Assembly (NCBI GenBank): GCA_050949905.1
Contig: JBMNGP010000034.1
Location: 1 to 64,000, forward strand
Length of the DNA stretch: 64,000 nucleotides
DNA from: DUML01 sp050949905
Lineage (GTDB): Bacteria > Bacillota > Desulfitobacteriia > Desulfitobacteriales > Syntrophobotulaceae
Direction of reading: 5' to 3'
Shown here: positions 1 to 8,468 of the stretch, piece by piece
Layout of the letters: each line of letters begins with the position of its first letter
Position numbering within the stretch: the stretch's first letter is position 1
Notes under the pieces: generated by a model
What the model was told of the DNA's origin: nothing
Database searches by the model: none
The model's input: the letters and a program-made list of their open reading frames with translations, nothing else
Position numbers and translations under genes: made by a program

Positions 1-163
1 GAGGGAAAATGCCGCCGATACTGGGAGTTTTATTTTCAGCAAGCGGCGCAGTTGGAGAGGGGGTATTAGGCTGAGGCTTATCCCCGGCCTGTGGTGACTT
101 CTCTGTGGCGCAACTGCTTATAATAAGTATTAACAGGAGTATACTCAATAAATTTTTGACCAT
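1..163 (-). CDS. Lipoprotein, N-terminal part only (runs off the left edge)
   Basis: The reading frame starts at an ATG (163-161 on the minus strand) behind an AGAAAGG ribosome binding site and continues to the edge of the window, so only about 54 residues are visible. It opens with MVKNLLSILLLILIISSCA, a lipoprotein signal peptide: a short basic start, a hydrophobic core and an SSC lipobox. A Pro/Thr/Gln-rich stretch follows, typical of the flexible tether of membrane-anchored lipoproteins. The mature domain is outside the window, so no function can be given. The gene is probably exported and lipid-modified at the second Cys-side position of the lipobox. It is transcribed in the same direction as the SASP gene to its right, about 270 bases away. 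Confidence 0.75.
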   Translation of the reverse strand, partial: MVKNLLSILLLILIISSCATEKSPQAGDKPQPNTPSPTAPLAENKTPSIGGIFP

Positions 164-434
164 GAATAGCCTACCTTTCTGAAAAAAGAGCTTCTTGGTG
201 CGCAAAAACATTTTAGCATATTTGGCAAATTTTCAAAAACATTAATATTTTTTTTTGGCAATATTTTATGAATATTAAGTAAAATAATACCAGGGGTTAT
301 TAAGTTTATGAAAAAAGGATAAGCGGGATAATTCAGGTTCGTTACATATAAAATAATACGGCGTGAACAGGTTTTGGCAAAAAATCGGTTCACGCCGGAA
401 TCATAAGTGCAGGTTGAAGTTGGTGAAAGCTATA
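164..434. other. AT-rich spacer without a recognised gene
   Basis: This stretch lies between the lipoprotein start and the end of the SASP gene. It is very AT-rich, and its minus-strand open frame has no ribosome binding site. It should hold the lipoprotein promoter and the SASP terminator. A loose inverted pair (cggcgtgaac at 360-369 and gttcacgccg at 388-397) flanks a short loop just after the SASP stop and could be its terminator hairpin. Confidence 0.5.
360..397 (-). terminator. Hairpin downstream of the SASP gene
   Basis: CGGCGTGAAC and GTTCACGCCG form a perfect 10-bp stem around an 18-base loop, placed about 40 bases beyond the stop codon of the minus-strand SASP gene. On the minus strand the hairpin is followed by an AT-rich stretch rather than a long clean T run, so termination is likely but not certain. 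Confidence 0.6.
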
Positions 435-662
435 TTATAAGGTACCACCGTTTTGCTTGAGCTGCTGCTGGGCAAAAGCAACCATTTTTTTAACCATTTG
501 GCCGCCGATAGGACCCCCTTCCAAGCCATTTTGCCGCGCAGAAACATTTCCTTTATAATGGTCGTTGTTTTCGCGGACAAAATCAAGGTGGCCTATTTCG
601 GCAGCAGCTTCCATTTTAAGCTGTTGGAGCAGCTTCTTTTTACTCGCACTTGTTCTGGCCAT
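435..662 (-). CDS. Alpha/beta-type small acid-soluble spore protein (SASP)
   Basis: This 75-residue protein belongs to the alpha/beta SASP family, which saturates and protects DNA in the dormant spore and is degraded at germination. Family hallmarks are visible: the GPR protease region with the acidic stretch MEAAAEIG, and the C-terminal signature GGPIGGQMVKKMVAFAQQQL. Translation starts at MARTSASKK, where the ATG follows a strong GGAGGTG site; an upstream in-frame extension of 23 residues lacks a ribosome binding site and was rejected. The gene stands alone. Expression by sigma G in the forespore is expected from the family, but I could not identify a convincing sigma G promoter. Confidence 0.93.
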   Translation of the reverse strand: MARTSASKKKLLQQLKMEAAAEIGHLDFVRENNDHYKGNVSARQNGLEGGPIGGQMVKKMVAFAQQQLKQNGGTL

Positions 663-764
663 AAATTTTTCACCTCCATTAAGTATTATTAACAAAATGA
701 TAAATAGTTCTCCTTGAAAATAATTCATCAATTGATATATTTGTCCCTGGAATGCGCAGATGGC

Positions 765-793
765 TTTACAAACGAATTTTTCTTAGCTATAAT
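765..793 (+). promoter_or_regulatory. Sigma-A type promoter of the rnk-like gene
   Basis: TTTACA (765-770) and TATAAT (788-793) are separated by exactly 17 bases, a near-consensus vegetative promoter. Transcription would start near 800 and give a leader of about 100 bases that contains the terminator described next. Confidence 0.7.
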
Positions 794-828
794 AAAAGCA
801 ATATTTACCACTTCTAGAAAAATAGGCT

Positions 829-877
829 AAGCAAGGCGATTATCCGTTGAGATAGTCGCTTGTTGTATTTTTTTTTT
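829..877 (+). terminator. Intrinsic terminator inside the rnk-like leader (putative attenuator)
   Basis: A stem of about 11 bp pairs GGCGATTATC-side bases (834-844) with GATAGTCGCTT-side bases (851-861), extended by CAAG/TTG pairing with one bulge. The loop is six bases, and ten consecutive T follow at 868-877. No plus-strand gene lies upstream, and a good promoter precedes it, so it sits in the 5' leader of the gene starting at 897. Confidence 0.75.
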
Positions 878-896
878 GAGGGAAGGACGTGAAAAG

Positions 897-1310
897 GTGG
901 AGAAAAAAATTTATATTACTGCTACAGACAAAACCAAATTGGAAAAATTGATTAAAGATGCCCGGGAGTATAACCTGGCCAAAAAAGAAAATTTAAGCAA
1001 GCTGGAACAAGAGCTTAAAAGGGCTAATGTTGTTATACCGGAGGAAATCCCCAGCAATGTGATCACCATGAATTCCCAGGTCTCTTTAGTTGATCTGGAG
1101 AGCGGGGAAGAGATGATATATACCTTAGTTTTTCCGGATCAGGCCGATCTATTAAATAACAAAATCTCCATATTTGCTCCGATCGGGACGGCCATTTTGG
1201 GGTATGAAGTCGGTGATATTATTGAGTGGCAGGTACCGGGCGGTGTTGCTAAGTTCCGCGTTGATAAAATTATTTTTCAGCCTGAAGCTGCGGGTGACTT
1301 TAACCTTTAG
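897..1310 (+). CDS. rnk: Rnk-like GreA/GreB-family protein (nucleoside diphosphate kinase regulator type)
   Basis: This 137-residue protein has a short N-terminal helical part (residues 1-45) and a GreA/GreB C-terminal FKBP-like domain. The C-terminal two thirds closely follow E. coli Rnk: PEEIP..VITMNS, the central LVFP, FAPIGTAILG, WQVPGGVA and the ending QPEAAGDF. Rnk proteins bind RNA polymerase near the secondary channel but have a shortened coiled coil and lack transcript-cleavage activity; in some bacteria they influence Ndk levels. The GTG start at 897 is preferred because GGAAGGA lies about nine bases upstream, whereas the upstream TTG at 876 sits inside the T run of a terminator. 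Its leader carries an intrinsic terminator, suggesting attenuation. Whether it acts on Ndk here is unknown. Confidence 0.85.
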   Translation: MEKKIYITATDKTKLEKLIKDAREYNLAKKENLSKLEQELKRANVVIPEEIPSNVITMNSQVSLVDLESGEEMIYTLVFPDQADLLNNKISIFAPIGTAILGYEVGDIIEWQVPGGVAKFRVDKIIFQPEAAGDFNL

Positions 1311-1336
1311 AATGATTATAAAGCCGGTGGCCTGAA

Positions 1337-1820
1337 ATGCTGCAGATCAAAATTTTAGCCGTGGGTAAGATTAAAGAAAAGTACCTCCAAGCAGGAATTG
1401 AAGAATATCGCAAACGCTTGGGTGCTTATGTCCGCCTGGAAATTAGGGAAGTGCAGGATGAGCCCTGCCCTGAGAAAGCTTCAGCGGCCGAAGGGGATAA
1501 AATCCGGCAAAAAGAAGGGGTGCGGCTCCTTAACGCTCTCACGGCTCAGGATTATGTTGTCTTGCTGGATATTGGCGGCCGCAATATTTCTTCGCCTGAA
1601 CTGGCGGGGCTGTTAGCCGAACGGGCTTTTAACCGGCCGAAGCAGTATTGTTTTTGTTCTTGGCGGCTCCTTAGGGGTTGCGCCAGAAGTTCGCCAACGA
1701 GCGGATTTTCGCTGGTCTTTTTCCCGCTTGACCTTCCCGCACCAGCTGATTCGTTTGGTTCTCCTGGAACAGATTTATCGGGCTTGTAAAATTAATAAGA
1801 ATGAACCGTATCATAAATAG
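1337..1820 (+). pseudogene. rlmH: 23S rRNA pseudouridine-1915 N3-methyltransferase RlmH, interrupted by a +1 frameshift
   Basis: RlmH is a SPOUT methyltransferase that modifies pseudouridine 1915 in helix 69 of 23S rRNA. The first frame (from 1337) gives a normal N-terminus, MLQIKILAVGKIKEKYLQAG, through LLDIGGRN and the end of the Rossmann-like part. At about 1633 the frame shifts: the other frame supplies IVFVLGGSLGVAPEVR, then FSRLTFPHQLIRLVLLEQ and ending NEPYHK, the conserved knot and C-terminus. Removing one C from the CC at 1633-1634 restores a 160-residue protein, the normal family length. As written, the protein would end at 1789 with a nonsense tail. No slippery heptamer was seen, so this is either a recent mutation or a base-calling error; the neighbouring ygiQ has the same type of defect. 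Confidence 0.88.
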
Positions 1821-1840
1821 GCGCCTGGGTGGCGCCTTTG
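1819..1840 (+). terminator. Hairpin at the rlmH stop
   Basis: AGGCGCC (1819-1825) and GGCGCCT (1831-1837) form a perfect 7-bp stem with a five-base loop, overlapping the ancestral rlmH stop codon and followed by the short T-rich tail tttgtt. It is a plausible but modest terminator. Confidence 0.55.
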
Positions 1841-1944
1841 TTATTGGCGGGCCAAGGCTCTTCCCGGCAGGATTGCTGAGCTGCTGCTTAGTGGCAATTT
1901 TGGCATTTTTCCTATGCTATAATGAAAGAGGTATATTCAAAAAA

Positions 1945-2012
1945 GTGTAGTTATAAAAGGTATAGCAATAAAAGGTATAGCTATTAAAGGTATACTCTAT
2001 AATAAAGTATAG
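1945..2012 (+). repeat. 15-bp degenerate tandem repeat upstream of ygiQ
   Basis: Units of 15 bases (consensus gtatagcaataaaag) run head to tail at 1945-1959, 1960-1974 and 1975-1989, followed by a longer 18-base variant at 1990-2007 and a partial copy. The array lies 60-120 bases upstream of the ygiQ start, in the presumed promoter and leader region. Confidence 0.8.
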
Positions 2013-2067
2013 TCCGATTAAGAAAGAAGATATTAAACATATTCGCTTTCCTGCCAGGAGATAAAAA

Positions 2068-4087
2068 ATGAGAAGCAAACCGTCCGCAAATTCAAGACAG
2101 CATTTTCTGCCGGTCAGCCACCAAGATCTGGCTGCCAAAGGTTGGGAGCAGCTTGATTTTGTGCTTATTTCAGGTGATGCCTATGTTGATCATCCCAGCT
2201 TTGGCCCGGCTATTATTGGCAGGGTTTTAGAAAGTGAAGGGTTTAAAGTAGGTATAATCGCCCAGCCGGATTGGCTGGACAGTAAGGATTTTCAAAAGCT
2301 GGGCAGGCCTAGGCTGGCCTTTTTAGTAACCGCCGGCAACATGGATTCCCTGGTTAATCACTATACGGTAAATAAAAAGCGCCGCAGCAAAGACTATTTC
2401 TCCCCTGGCGGGAAAATGGGCTTAAGGCCGGATCGGGCTACAATTGTCTACTGTAATAGAATCAGAGAAGCTTACCGAAATATACCGCTGATCATCGGCG
2501 GCATCGAGGCGAGCTTGCGTCGCTTTGCCCATTATGATTACTGGAGCGATAAGGTCCGCAACTCCATACTTGTGGACAGCGGTGCAGACTTGCTGGTTTA
2601 CGGTATGGGGGAAAAGCAAATTGCGGCTATTGCCCAATCGCTTAAAGGAAGGAGTGCCGGTAAAAGATATCCGGCACTTACCGGGGACATGCTATTTGAC
2701 AGACAGCCTGGAGGAGGTGGGCGATTGCCTGGAGATTCCTTCCTGCCGGCAGGTGGCCGAAGATAAAGCCAGCTACGCCGCAGCTTTCCGCCTCCAGTAC
2801 CTGGAGCAGGATCCTTACCGGGGAAAAGCTCTGGCTCAGCTGCACGGCAAGAAGTATCTGGTGCAAAATAGACCGGCAAAACAGTTAAGCAGAGAGGAAT
2901 TAGACAAGGTTTACGCTTTGCCCTTCCAAAAGAATTACCACCCCCTTTATGAAAAGGAAGGTGGGGTGCCGGCTTTAGCTGAAGTAAAATTCAGCCTCTT
3001 AAGTTCCCGGGGGTGCTATGGTGACTGTTCTTTTTGTGCCCTTGCTTTTCATCAAGGCCGCATTGTCCAGAGCCGCAGCGAAGAGTCCCTGGTGCAGGAA
3101 GCCGTGGAAATAACCAAGTTGGAAGATTTTAAAGGCTATATTCATGATGTGGGGGGACCGACGGCTAACTTCCGGCAGCCGGCTTGCGCCAAGCAGTTAA
3201 AAGCGGGTGTCTGCAAAGACAAACAATGCTTATACCCGCAGGTCTGCAAGAGTATTAAAGTCGATCATGAAGAATATTTAAGCCTTTTACGCCGCCTGCG
3301 TTCCCTGCCTAAAGTCAAAAAAGTCTTTGTCCGCTCCGGGATTAGATATGATTATGTTCTGGCCGATAAAAAGGATAAATTCTTAAGAGAACTGCTCCAA
3401 TATCATATCAGCGGCCAGCTGAAAGTAGCTCCCGAGCATATTTCGGCGCAGGTTTTAAAGTTCATGGGCAAACCGGCCGGCAAATACTATGAACAATTTA
3501 GGCGCAAGTTTTTTGCCCTTAACCGGGAACTGGGGAAAGAACAGTATTTAATTCCTTATTTTATGTCCAGCCATCCCGGCAGCACTTTGGCGAGTGCCAT
3601 TGAACTGGCCGAGTATATGAGGGATACGGGGTATCAGCCCGAGCAAGTCCAGGATTTTTACCCCACACCGGGTACTATGGCGACGGCCATGTATTATACC
3701 GGGCTGCACCCTTTGACCGGGGAGAAGGTCTATGTACCTAAAAGCAGCAGAGAAAAAGCTATGCAGAGGGCCCTTCTCCAGTACAGCAACCCACAGAACT
3801 ATGACTTAGTTAAGGAAGCTTTAATCAGGGCGCGGCGCAGCGACTTGATTGGCTTTGGCCCCAAGTGCCTGATACCGCCCAGGCCTCTGGCCAAAACCCG
3901 CAGTAAAAAGAAAGCCTCGGGCAAGACAAATTCCGGAAGAACGGGTTCAGCAAGGCAGGCTTCGTCTGATAGAACCAAAGAACGGCCTAAAGACGGCCGA
4001 TCTAGAGTTACAGGTCCTAAGTCCCCTAAAAATAAGGCAAAAAATCTTCAAGGGGATAAAGGCAAAAAAGGGAGAAAGAAAAAATAA
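2068..4087 (+). pseudogene. ygiQ: YgiQ family (UPF0313) radical SAM protein, interrupted by a +1 frameshift
   Basis: The product would be a large radical SAM protein of the UPF0313/YgiQ family, whose substrate is not known to me. The N-terminal part (2068 to about 2646) contains DFVLISGDAYVDHPSFG and the IIGGIEASLRR segment. The C-terminal part, in another frame, contains the cluster-binding CYGDCSFC (CX3CX2C) motif, HDVGGPTANF, and a Lys/Arg-rich tail. The frames join at SLK/EGVPVKD: deleting one G of the pair at 2647-2648 gives a continuous 672-residue protein. As written, the first frame stops at 2766. The rest is undamaged, including all cluster Cys, which argues for a recent mutation or sequencing error rather than long decay. 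Upstream lies a 15-bp repeat array. Confidence 0.88.
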
Positions 4088-4208
4088 AAGGCGCAAGAAT
4101 TATTTGAAATGAAGATAATTGTAGAATAAGATTAGGGTAGAAATAGTTATAAATAAGAGATAAATTAATTTTGGTTCCCAAAGTGCAAAAAGGGAGGTCT
4201 AATAAGCG

Positions 4209-4526
4209 ATGGATTTACAACCAATTTTACAGGATAGTTCCGCAGGGCTTTTGGTTACTGATGCCGACTTTAGGATTATCTGGGCCAACAAATTTGAAGA
4301 AGATTACTACGGTAAGTCTTTGGCTGAACTCCAAGGCTTATGGGTTGTTAACTGCCATCAAGAAGCCAACCGTGAAAAAATTAATAACTTTCTGCAGGAA
4401 TTTAAAAGAGGACAATTAAAAGAATATACGAAAATCGCCAACGGCATGGTTATTACTTATAGCAGTTACAAGAAAAATGGGGAATTTGCGGGCTTGGTCA
4501 GAACAAGAATCAGAATTCCAGCTTAA
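4209..4526 (+). CDS. Stand-alone PAS domain protein
   Basis: This 105-residue protein is essentially one PAS domain: the entry strand LLVTDADFRIIWAN, the helical GKSLAELQGLWVVNCH region and a C-terminal strand set ending in VRTRIRIP. The NCH..N segment resembles the PAS domain found at the end of DUF438 proteins, where a similar NCHP motif occurs. There is no output domain, so it must act by binding a partner or small ligand. It is translated from an ATG 11 bases after GGGAGG. The next gene downstream on the same strand is the ABC exporter, 150 bases away; a functional link is possible but unproven. Confidence 0.75.
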   Translation: MDLQPILQDSSAGLLVTDADFRIIWANKFEEDYYGKSLAELQGLWVVNCHQEANREKINNFLQEFKRGQLKEYTKIANGMVITYSSYKKNGEFAGLVRTRIRIPA

Positions 4527-4679
4527 AGGATTTCTGCTTAAGGATTCGCGCTTAGCGATTATTATATTGCCAATGGTGCTTAAAAAGAACCGACTTGCTG
4601 GGCACGAGGGCTCGGTCTACCAAGACCTATAGGCCTGCTGGTTGAGTAATGGTTTATCTAAACTTACGGAGTGTGACTT
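4527..4679 (+). other. Leader of the ABC exporter operon with small hairpin
   Basis: The spacer contains a short perfect hairpin (GGTCT 4614-4618 with AGACC 4623-4627) nested in weakly complementary GC-richer sequence that stands out from the AT-rich surroundings. No known riboswitch core or T-box motif was recognised. The ribosome binding site is GGAG about eight bases before the ATG at 4680. Confidence 0.35.
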
Positions 4680-6476
4680 ATGCTCAAATTAAGGAGTTAT
4701 TTAGCCCCTTATACTACATCAGTGGTCTTAATCTTGGCCCTGGTGTTTTTTCAATCTTTGTCGGAGTTATTTTTACCGACGATTATGGCTGAGATAGTGG
4801 ATATGGGAATTGTCCAGGGAGACATTCCTTTTATTCTGAGGATGGGAGTTTTCATGTTGATTATTACGACCCTGGGAACTCTTTGCTCTATCTGGGGAAG
4901 TTATTTGGCAGCGAAAACCGCCACCGGTTTCGGCAAAAACCTCCGCAGTAAAGTCTTTTCCCAGGTAGAAAGCCTTTCTTTACAAGAAATTAATCAACTG
5001 GGCACCGCAACACTTATTACCAGAACAACAAATGATATTACGCAAATTCAGCAAGTTCTTATTATGCTATTAAGGATGGTCGTCAGCGCTCCCCTGATGC
5101 TTATTGGCGGGATTATCCTGGCTGTGTCCAAGGACGCTCAGCTCTCTCTGATCCTGGTTTTTGCCCTGCCGCTTATCGGGCTGACAATTTATTTAATAGC
5201 CAGCAGGGGGATGCCTTTATTTAAGGCTATTCAGGAAAAACTGGATAAGCTGAACCTGGTCTTAAGAGAAAATTTAACCGGTATCCGGGTCATTCGAGCT
5301 TTTAACAGGCTGGAGCATGAACAGAATCGTTATAAGGAGGCCAATGTGGATTTAACTGCGGCCACGGTGAAAGTTCACCGCATAATGGCAGCCATGATGC
5401 CCAGCATGATACTGGTTATGAATCTCACTACAGTCTCGATTATTTGGTTTGGCGGAATCAGAATTAACCAAGGAGAGATGGAGGTCGGGGATTTGATGGC
5501 CTTCATCCAGTATGCCCTGCTGATCATGTTTTCACTGGTGATGCTTTCCATGATGTTCGTGATGATTCCCCGGGCAGCAGTATCAGCGGCACGGATCAAT
5601 GAAGTTCTGGCAATGGAAACGGAAACGGGAGCCCAGGCGGAAACACGAATACAGACTGAAACGCAAAGACAGACAGAAATACGAGGACAGACGGAAACGC
5701 CAATTCTAACGAAAAAAGAAATCCTAAGTCAAGTACCGCCCCTTGAATTCCGGAAAGTTACTTTTAGCTATCCCGACGCCGAATTGCCGGCTGTGAGAGA
5801 GATCTCCTTTGTTGCCGGGCCGGGTAAGACAACGGCAATTATCGGGGGGACAGGTTCGGGCAAATCTACGTTACTAAAGCTTATCCTGCGCTTTTATGAG
5901 CCCAGCCAAGGGCAAATAAAAATCGGGGGCCAGGATATCCGGACAGTGCCGCTTAAAGATTTAAGACAAAGAATTGGCTATGTTCCCCAAAAAGCCTTCC
6001 TCTTTACCGGGACGATTGCCGAAAATATCCGTTACGGCAAGCTGGAAGCCGGTGCTCAGGAAGTCCGGCGAGCGGCTGAACTCGCTCAAGCCTCCGATTT
6101 TATCGGCGAGCTGGAGGAAGGTTATGCAACAGTTATTGCTCAGGGCGGCCAAAATCTTTCCGGAGGCCAGAAACAACGCCTGGCCATTGCCCGGGCTTTA
6201 GTCCGCAGGCCGGAGATTTATTTATTTGACGATAGTTTTTCCGCTTTAGATTATAAAACCGATGCCAGACTCCGGGCTGCTTTACGGGAGGTCACTCAGG
6301 AGGCCACAGTAATAATTGTTGCCCAGCGGGTCAGCACAGTTTGGGATGCCGATCAGATAATTGTCCTGGACCAAGGCCGAATTGCCGGCCTGGGGCGGCA
6401 TCAGGATTTGCTGCAGAGTTGTGGAGTTTACAGGGAAATAGTAGCTTCACAGCTTAGTGAGGAGGAACTGGCATGA
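4680..6476 (+). CDS. Heterodimeric ABC exporter, subunit 1 (degenerate catalytic site)
   Basis: This 598-residue half transporter has six transmembrane helices (residues about 1-300, type IV exporter fold) followed by a nucleotide-binding domain (about 345-590). Walker A is GGTGSGKST, the signature is LSGGQ, and Walker B is IYLFDDSFSALD, in which the catalytic Glu is replaced by Asp. That is the known mark of the degenerate subunit in heterodimeric exporters such as BmrC/BmrD, LmrC/LmrD and TM287/288. Residues 314-337, between membrane and ATPase domains, are four hexapeptide repeats of the form TETxxQ. The stop codon overlaps the next start (ATGA), so the two subunits are translationally coupled. 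Substrate is unknown; drugs or lipids are typical of the family. Confidence 0.92.
   Translation: MLKLRSYLAPYTTSVVLILALVFFQSLSELFLPTIMAEIVDMGIVQGDIPFILRMGVFMLIITTLGTLCSIWGSYLAAKTATGFGKNLRSKVFSQVESLSLQEINQLGTATLITRTTNDITQIQQVLIMLLRMVVSAPLMLIGGIILAVSKDAQLSLILVFALPLIGLTIYLIASRGMPLFKAIQEKLDKLNLVLRENLTGIRVIRAFNRLEHEQNRYKEANVDLTAATVKVHRIMAAMMPSMILVMNLTTVSIIWFGGIRINQGEMEVGDLMAFIQYALLIMFSLVMLSMMFVMIPRAAVSAARINEVLAMETETGAQAETRIQTETQRQTEIRGQTETPILTKKEILSQVPPLEFRKVTFSYPDAELPAVREISFVAGPGKTTAIIGGTGSGKSTLLKLILRFYEPSQGQIKIGGQDIRTVPLKDLRQRIGYVPQKAFLFTGTIAENIRYGKLEAGAQEVRRAAELAQASDFIGELEEGYATVIAQGGQNLSGGQKQRLAIARALVRRPEIYLFDDSFSALDYKTDARLRAALREVTQEATVIIVAQRVSTVWDADQIIVLDQGRIAGLGRHQDLLQSCGVYREIVASQLSEEELA
5619..5701 (+). 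repeat. 18-bp tandem repeat inside the ABC exporter coding region
   Basis: Four consecutive 18-base units (5619-5636, 5637-5654, 5655-5672, 5673-5690) and a partial fifth share the pattern acGGAAACnnnnnnncAG. They are in frame and encode TETGAQ, AETRIQ, TETQRQ, TEIRGQ and TETP, a hydrophilic linker between the membrane and ATPase domains. Confidence 0.9.
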
Positions 6477-8356
6477 AGAACGGTCAGAGAAGGGATCCGC
6501 CTGGCCGGCCGGGCAGGAGACAGCTGCATGGCGGACTGCATTTAGGTAAGCCCAAAGAAAAAGTCAAAGATTTCAAGGGGACTTTGCGTCGCCTGCTTCA
6601 GTATCTGGCTCCTTACAAAGCCAGGATTGCCTTTGTCTTGGTAATTGCAGTCTTAAGCACGGTTTTCAGCATTTTCAGCCCGCTAATTATGGGCAAGGCC
6701 ACGACGAAGATCTTTGAAGGGTTTCTGCTGAAACTGCAGGGTGTCCCTGGGGCAGGCGTTGACTTCCACTACCTGGGCAGGATAGCCGGCTTCCTAATCG
6801 GGCTCTATTTTTTCAGTTCTCTTTTTAGCTATTGGCAGCAGTACCTGATGGTCGGGATCGCCCAAAAGACAGTATTTAAAATGCGCCAAGATTTAAATGA
6901 GAAATTGAACAAATTGCCTTTAAGCTATTTTGACTCCCGCCCGCACGGGGAGATTCTGAGCCGGGTAACCAATGACGTTGATACGGTCAGTACTACTTTG
7001 CAGCAAAGTTTAACCCAGCTGATCACTTCTTTGGTTACTTTGCTGGGAATTGTGCTGATGATGCTGGTTATCAGCCCTCTTTTGACTTTAATTACCGCCG
7101 TTACCCTGCCGCTTTCCTTTTTAATTACGGTGCAGGTGGCCAAACATTCCCAAAAACATTTTGCCGACCAGCAAAAAGCTCTGGGGGAATTAAACGGCCA
7201 TGTGGAAGAAATGTACACGGGGCACGAAGTTATTAAGGCTTTTGGCCGGGAAAAGGAATCTCTGCGTAAATTTGGCGAGATAAATGACCGGCTCTATGCC
7301 TCCGGTTGGAAAGCCCAGTTTGTTTCAGGCATTATCATGCCCTTGCTCTCTTTTGTCAATAACCTTACTTATGTATTGATCTGTGTTATCGGCGGCATTA
7401 TGGTCGCCAAAAGAAGTATTGAGATCGGTGATATCCAGGCCTTTTTGCAGTACTCCAGGCAATTTAGCCACCCCATTGTTCAGACCGCCAATATCGCTAA
7501 TATCTTACAGTCCACGATTGCCGCCGCGGAAAGAGTTTTTGAGGTGCTGGACGAGGTTGAAGAAGTATCTGAACCCGAAAAGCCTAAAACTCTCGCCAAC
7601 CCGCGGGGAGAGGTAAGATTTGAGGATATTTCCTTTGGCTATCAGGAAGGCGAAGTTCTCTTTACTAAGCTCAATATCACAGTCCGCCAGGGAGAAACTG
7701 TTGCCATTGTGGGGCCGACAGGAGCCGGCAAGACTACACTGGTTAACCTTTTAATGCGTTTTTATGAAGTGCAGGCAGGAAGAATCACTGTCGACGGTGT
7801 GGATATTCGGGAGTTAAGTCGCAGCGACTTGCGTAAAATGTTTGGCATGGTGTTGCAAGACACTTGGCTCTTTAATGGGACAATCAGAGAGAATATTGCT
7901 TACGGGCGGGAAGGTGCCGACCGGGAAGAGATAATTCAGGCCGCCCGGGCAGCTCATGCCGACCATTTTATCCGTACTCTTCCGGAAGGCTATGAAACAA
8001 TACTAAATGAAGAAGCTTCCAACCTGTCCCAGGGGCAAAAGCAGTTATTAACGATTGCCAGAGCCATCCTGGCTGATCCGGCCATCTTAATTTTGGACGA
8101 GGCTACCAGCAGCGTTGACACCAGAACGGAAACCTTGATCCAAAAAGCCATGATGAGGCTAATGGAAGGAAGAACCAGCTTTGTGATCGCTCATCGTTTG
8201 TCGACAATCCGGGATGCCGACACTATCTTGGTTATGAATAAGGGCAAAATCGTTGAGCAGGGTAAACACCAGGAGCTTTTAGCCAGGGGCGGCTTTTATG
8301 CCGAGCTGTATAACAGCCAATTCAGTACGGGCGGGTTTTCCAGGTTGGCGGAGTAA
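6473..8356 (+). CDS. Heterodimeric ABC exporter, subunit 2 (catalytic Walker B)
   Basis: This 627-residue partner has an Arg/Pro/Gly-rich cytoplasmic N-terminus (residues 1-30), then GTLRRLLQYLAPYK, six transmembrane helices and a nucleotide-binding domain from about 385. Walker A is GPTGAGKTT, Walker B is ILILDEATSSVD with the catalytic Glu, and the signature reads LSQGQ rather than LSGGQ. The pair therefore has one complete ATP site (Walker B Glu of this subunit with LSGGQ of subunit 1) and one degenerate site, as in BmrCD and LmrCD. The start overlaps the stop of subunit 1 by four bases. The PlsY-like gene follows after 112 bases on the same strand. Confidence 0.92.
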   Translation: MKNGQRRDPPGRPGRRQLHGGLHLGKPKEKVKDFKGTLRRLLQYLAPYKARIAFVLVIAVLSTVFSIFSPLIMGKATTKIFEGFLLKLQGVPGAGVDFHYLGRIAGFLIGLYFFSSLFSYWQQYLMVGIAQKTVFKMRQDLNEKLNKLPLSYFDSRPHGEILSRVTNDVDTVSTTLQQSLTQLITSLVTLLGIVLMMLVISPLLTLITAVTLPLSFLITVQVAKHSQKHFADQQKALGELNGHVEEMYTGHEVIKAFGREKESLRKFGEINDRLYASGWKAQFVSGIIMPLLSFVNNLTYVLICVIGGIMVAKRSIEIGDIQAFLQYSRQFSHPIVQTANIANILQSTIAAAERVFEVLDEVEEVSEPEKPKTLANPRGEVRFEDISFGYQEGEVLFTKLNITVRQGETVAIVGPTGAGKTTLVNLLMRFYEVQAGRITVDGVDIRELSRSDLRKMFGMVLQDTWLFNGTIRENIAYGREGADREEIIQAARAAHADHFIRTLPEGYETILNEEASNLSQGQKQLLTIARAILADPAILILDEATSSVDTRTETLIQKAMMRLMEGRTSFVIAHRLSTIRDADTILVMNKGKIVEQGKHQELLARGGFYAELYNSQFSTGGFSRLAE

Positions 8357-8468
8357 AATAGGCTGAAAAGGAGATTGAACACAGCTTGCCGAATTAGAAT
8401 ATAAAAAATGCACAGTACTGAAAATTAGAGCAGGCGAGCGCCGGCGAAGCGGGGGGAAAGGTTAGCCG

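Noticed and set aside
1917..2138. Minus-strand open frame with a repeated YTF peptide
   Set aside because: It is a translation of the 15-bp repeat array, has no ribosome binding site and overlaps the ygiQ start.
1633..2648. Programmed frameshifting in rlmH and ygiQ
   Set aside because: No slippery heptamer, stimulatory hairpin or internal Shine-Dalgarno arrangement was seen at either site, and neither family is known for it.
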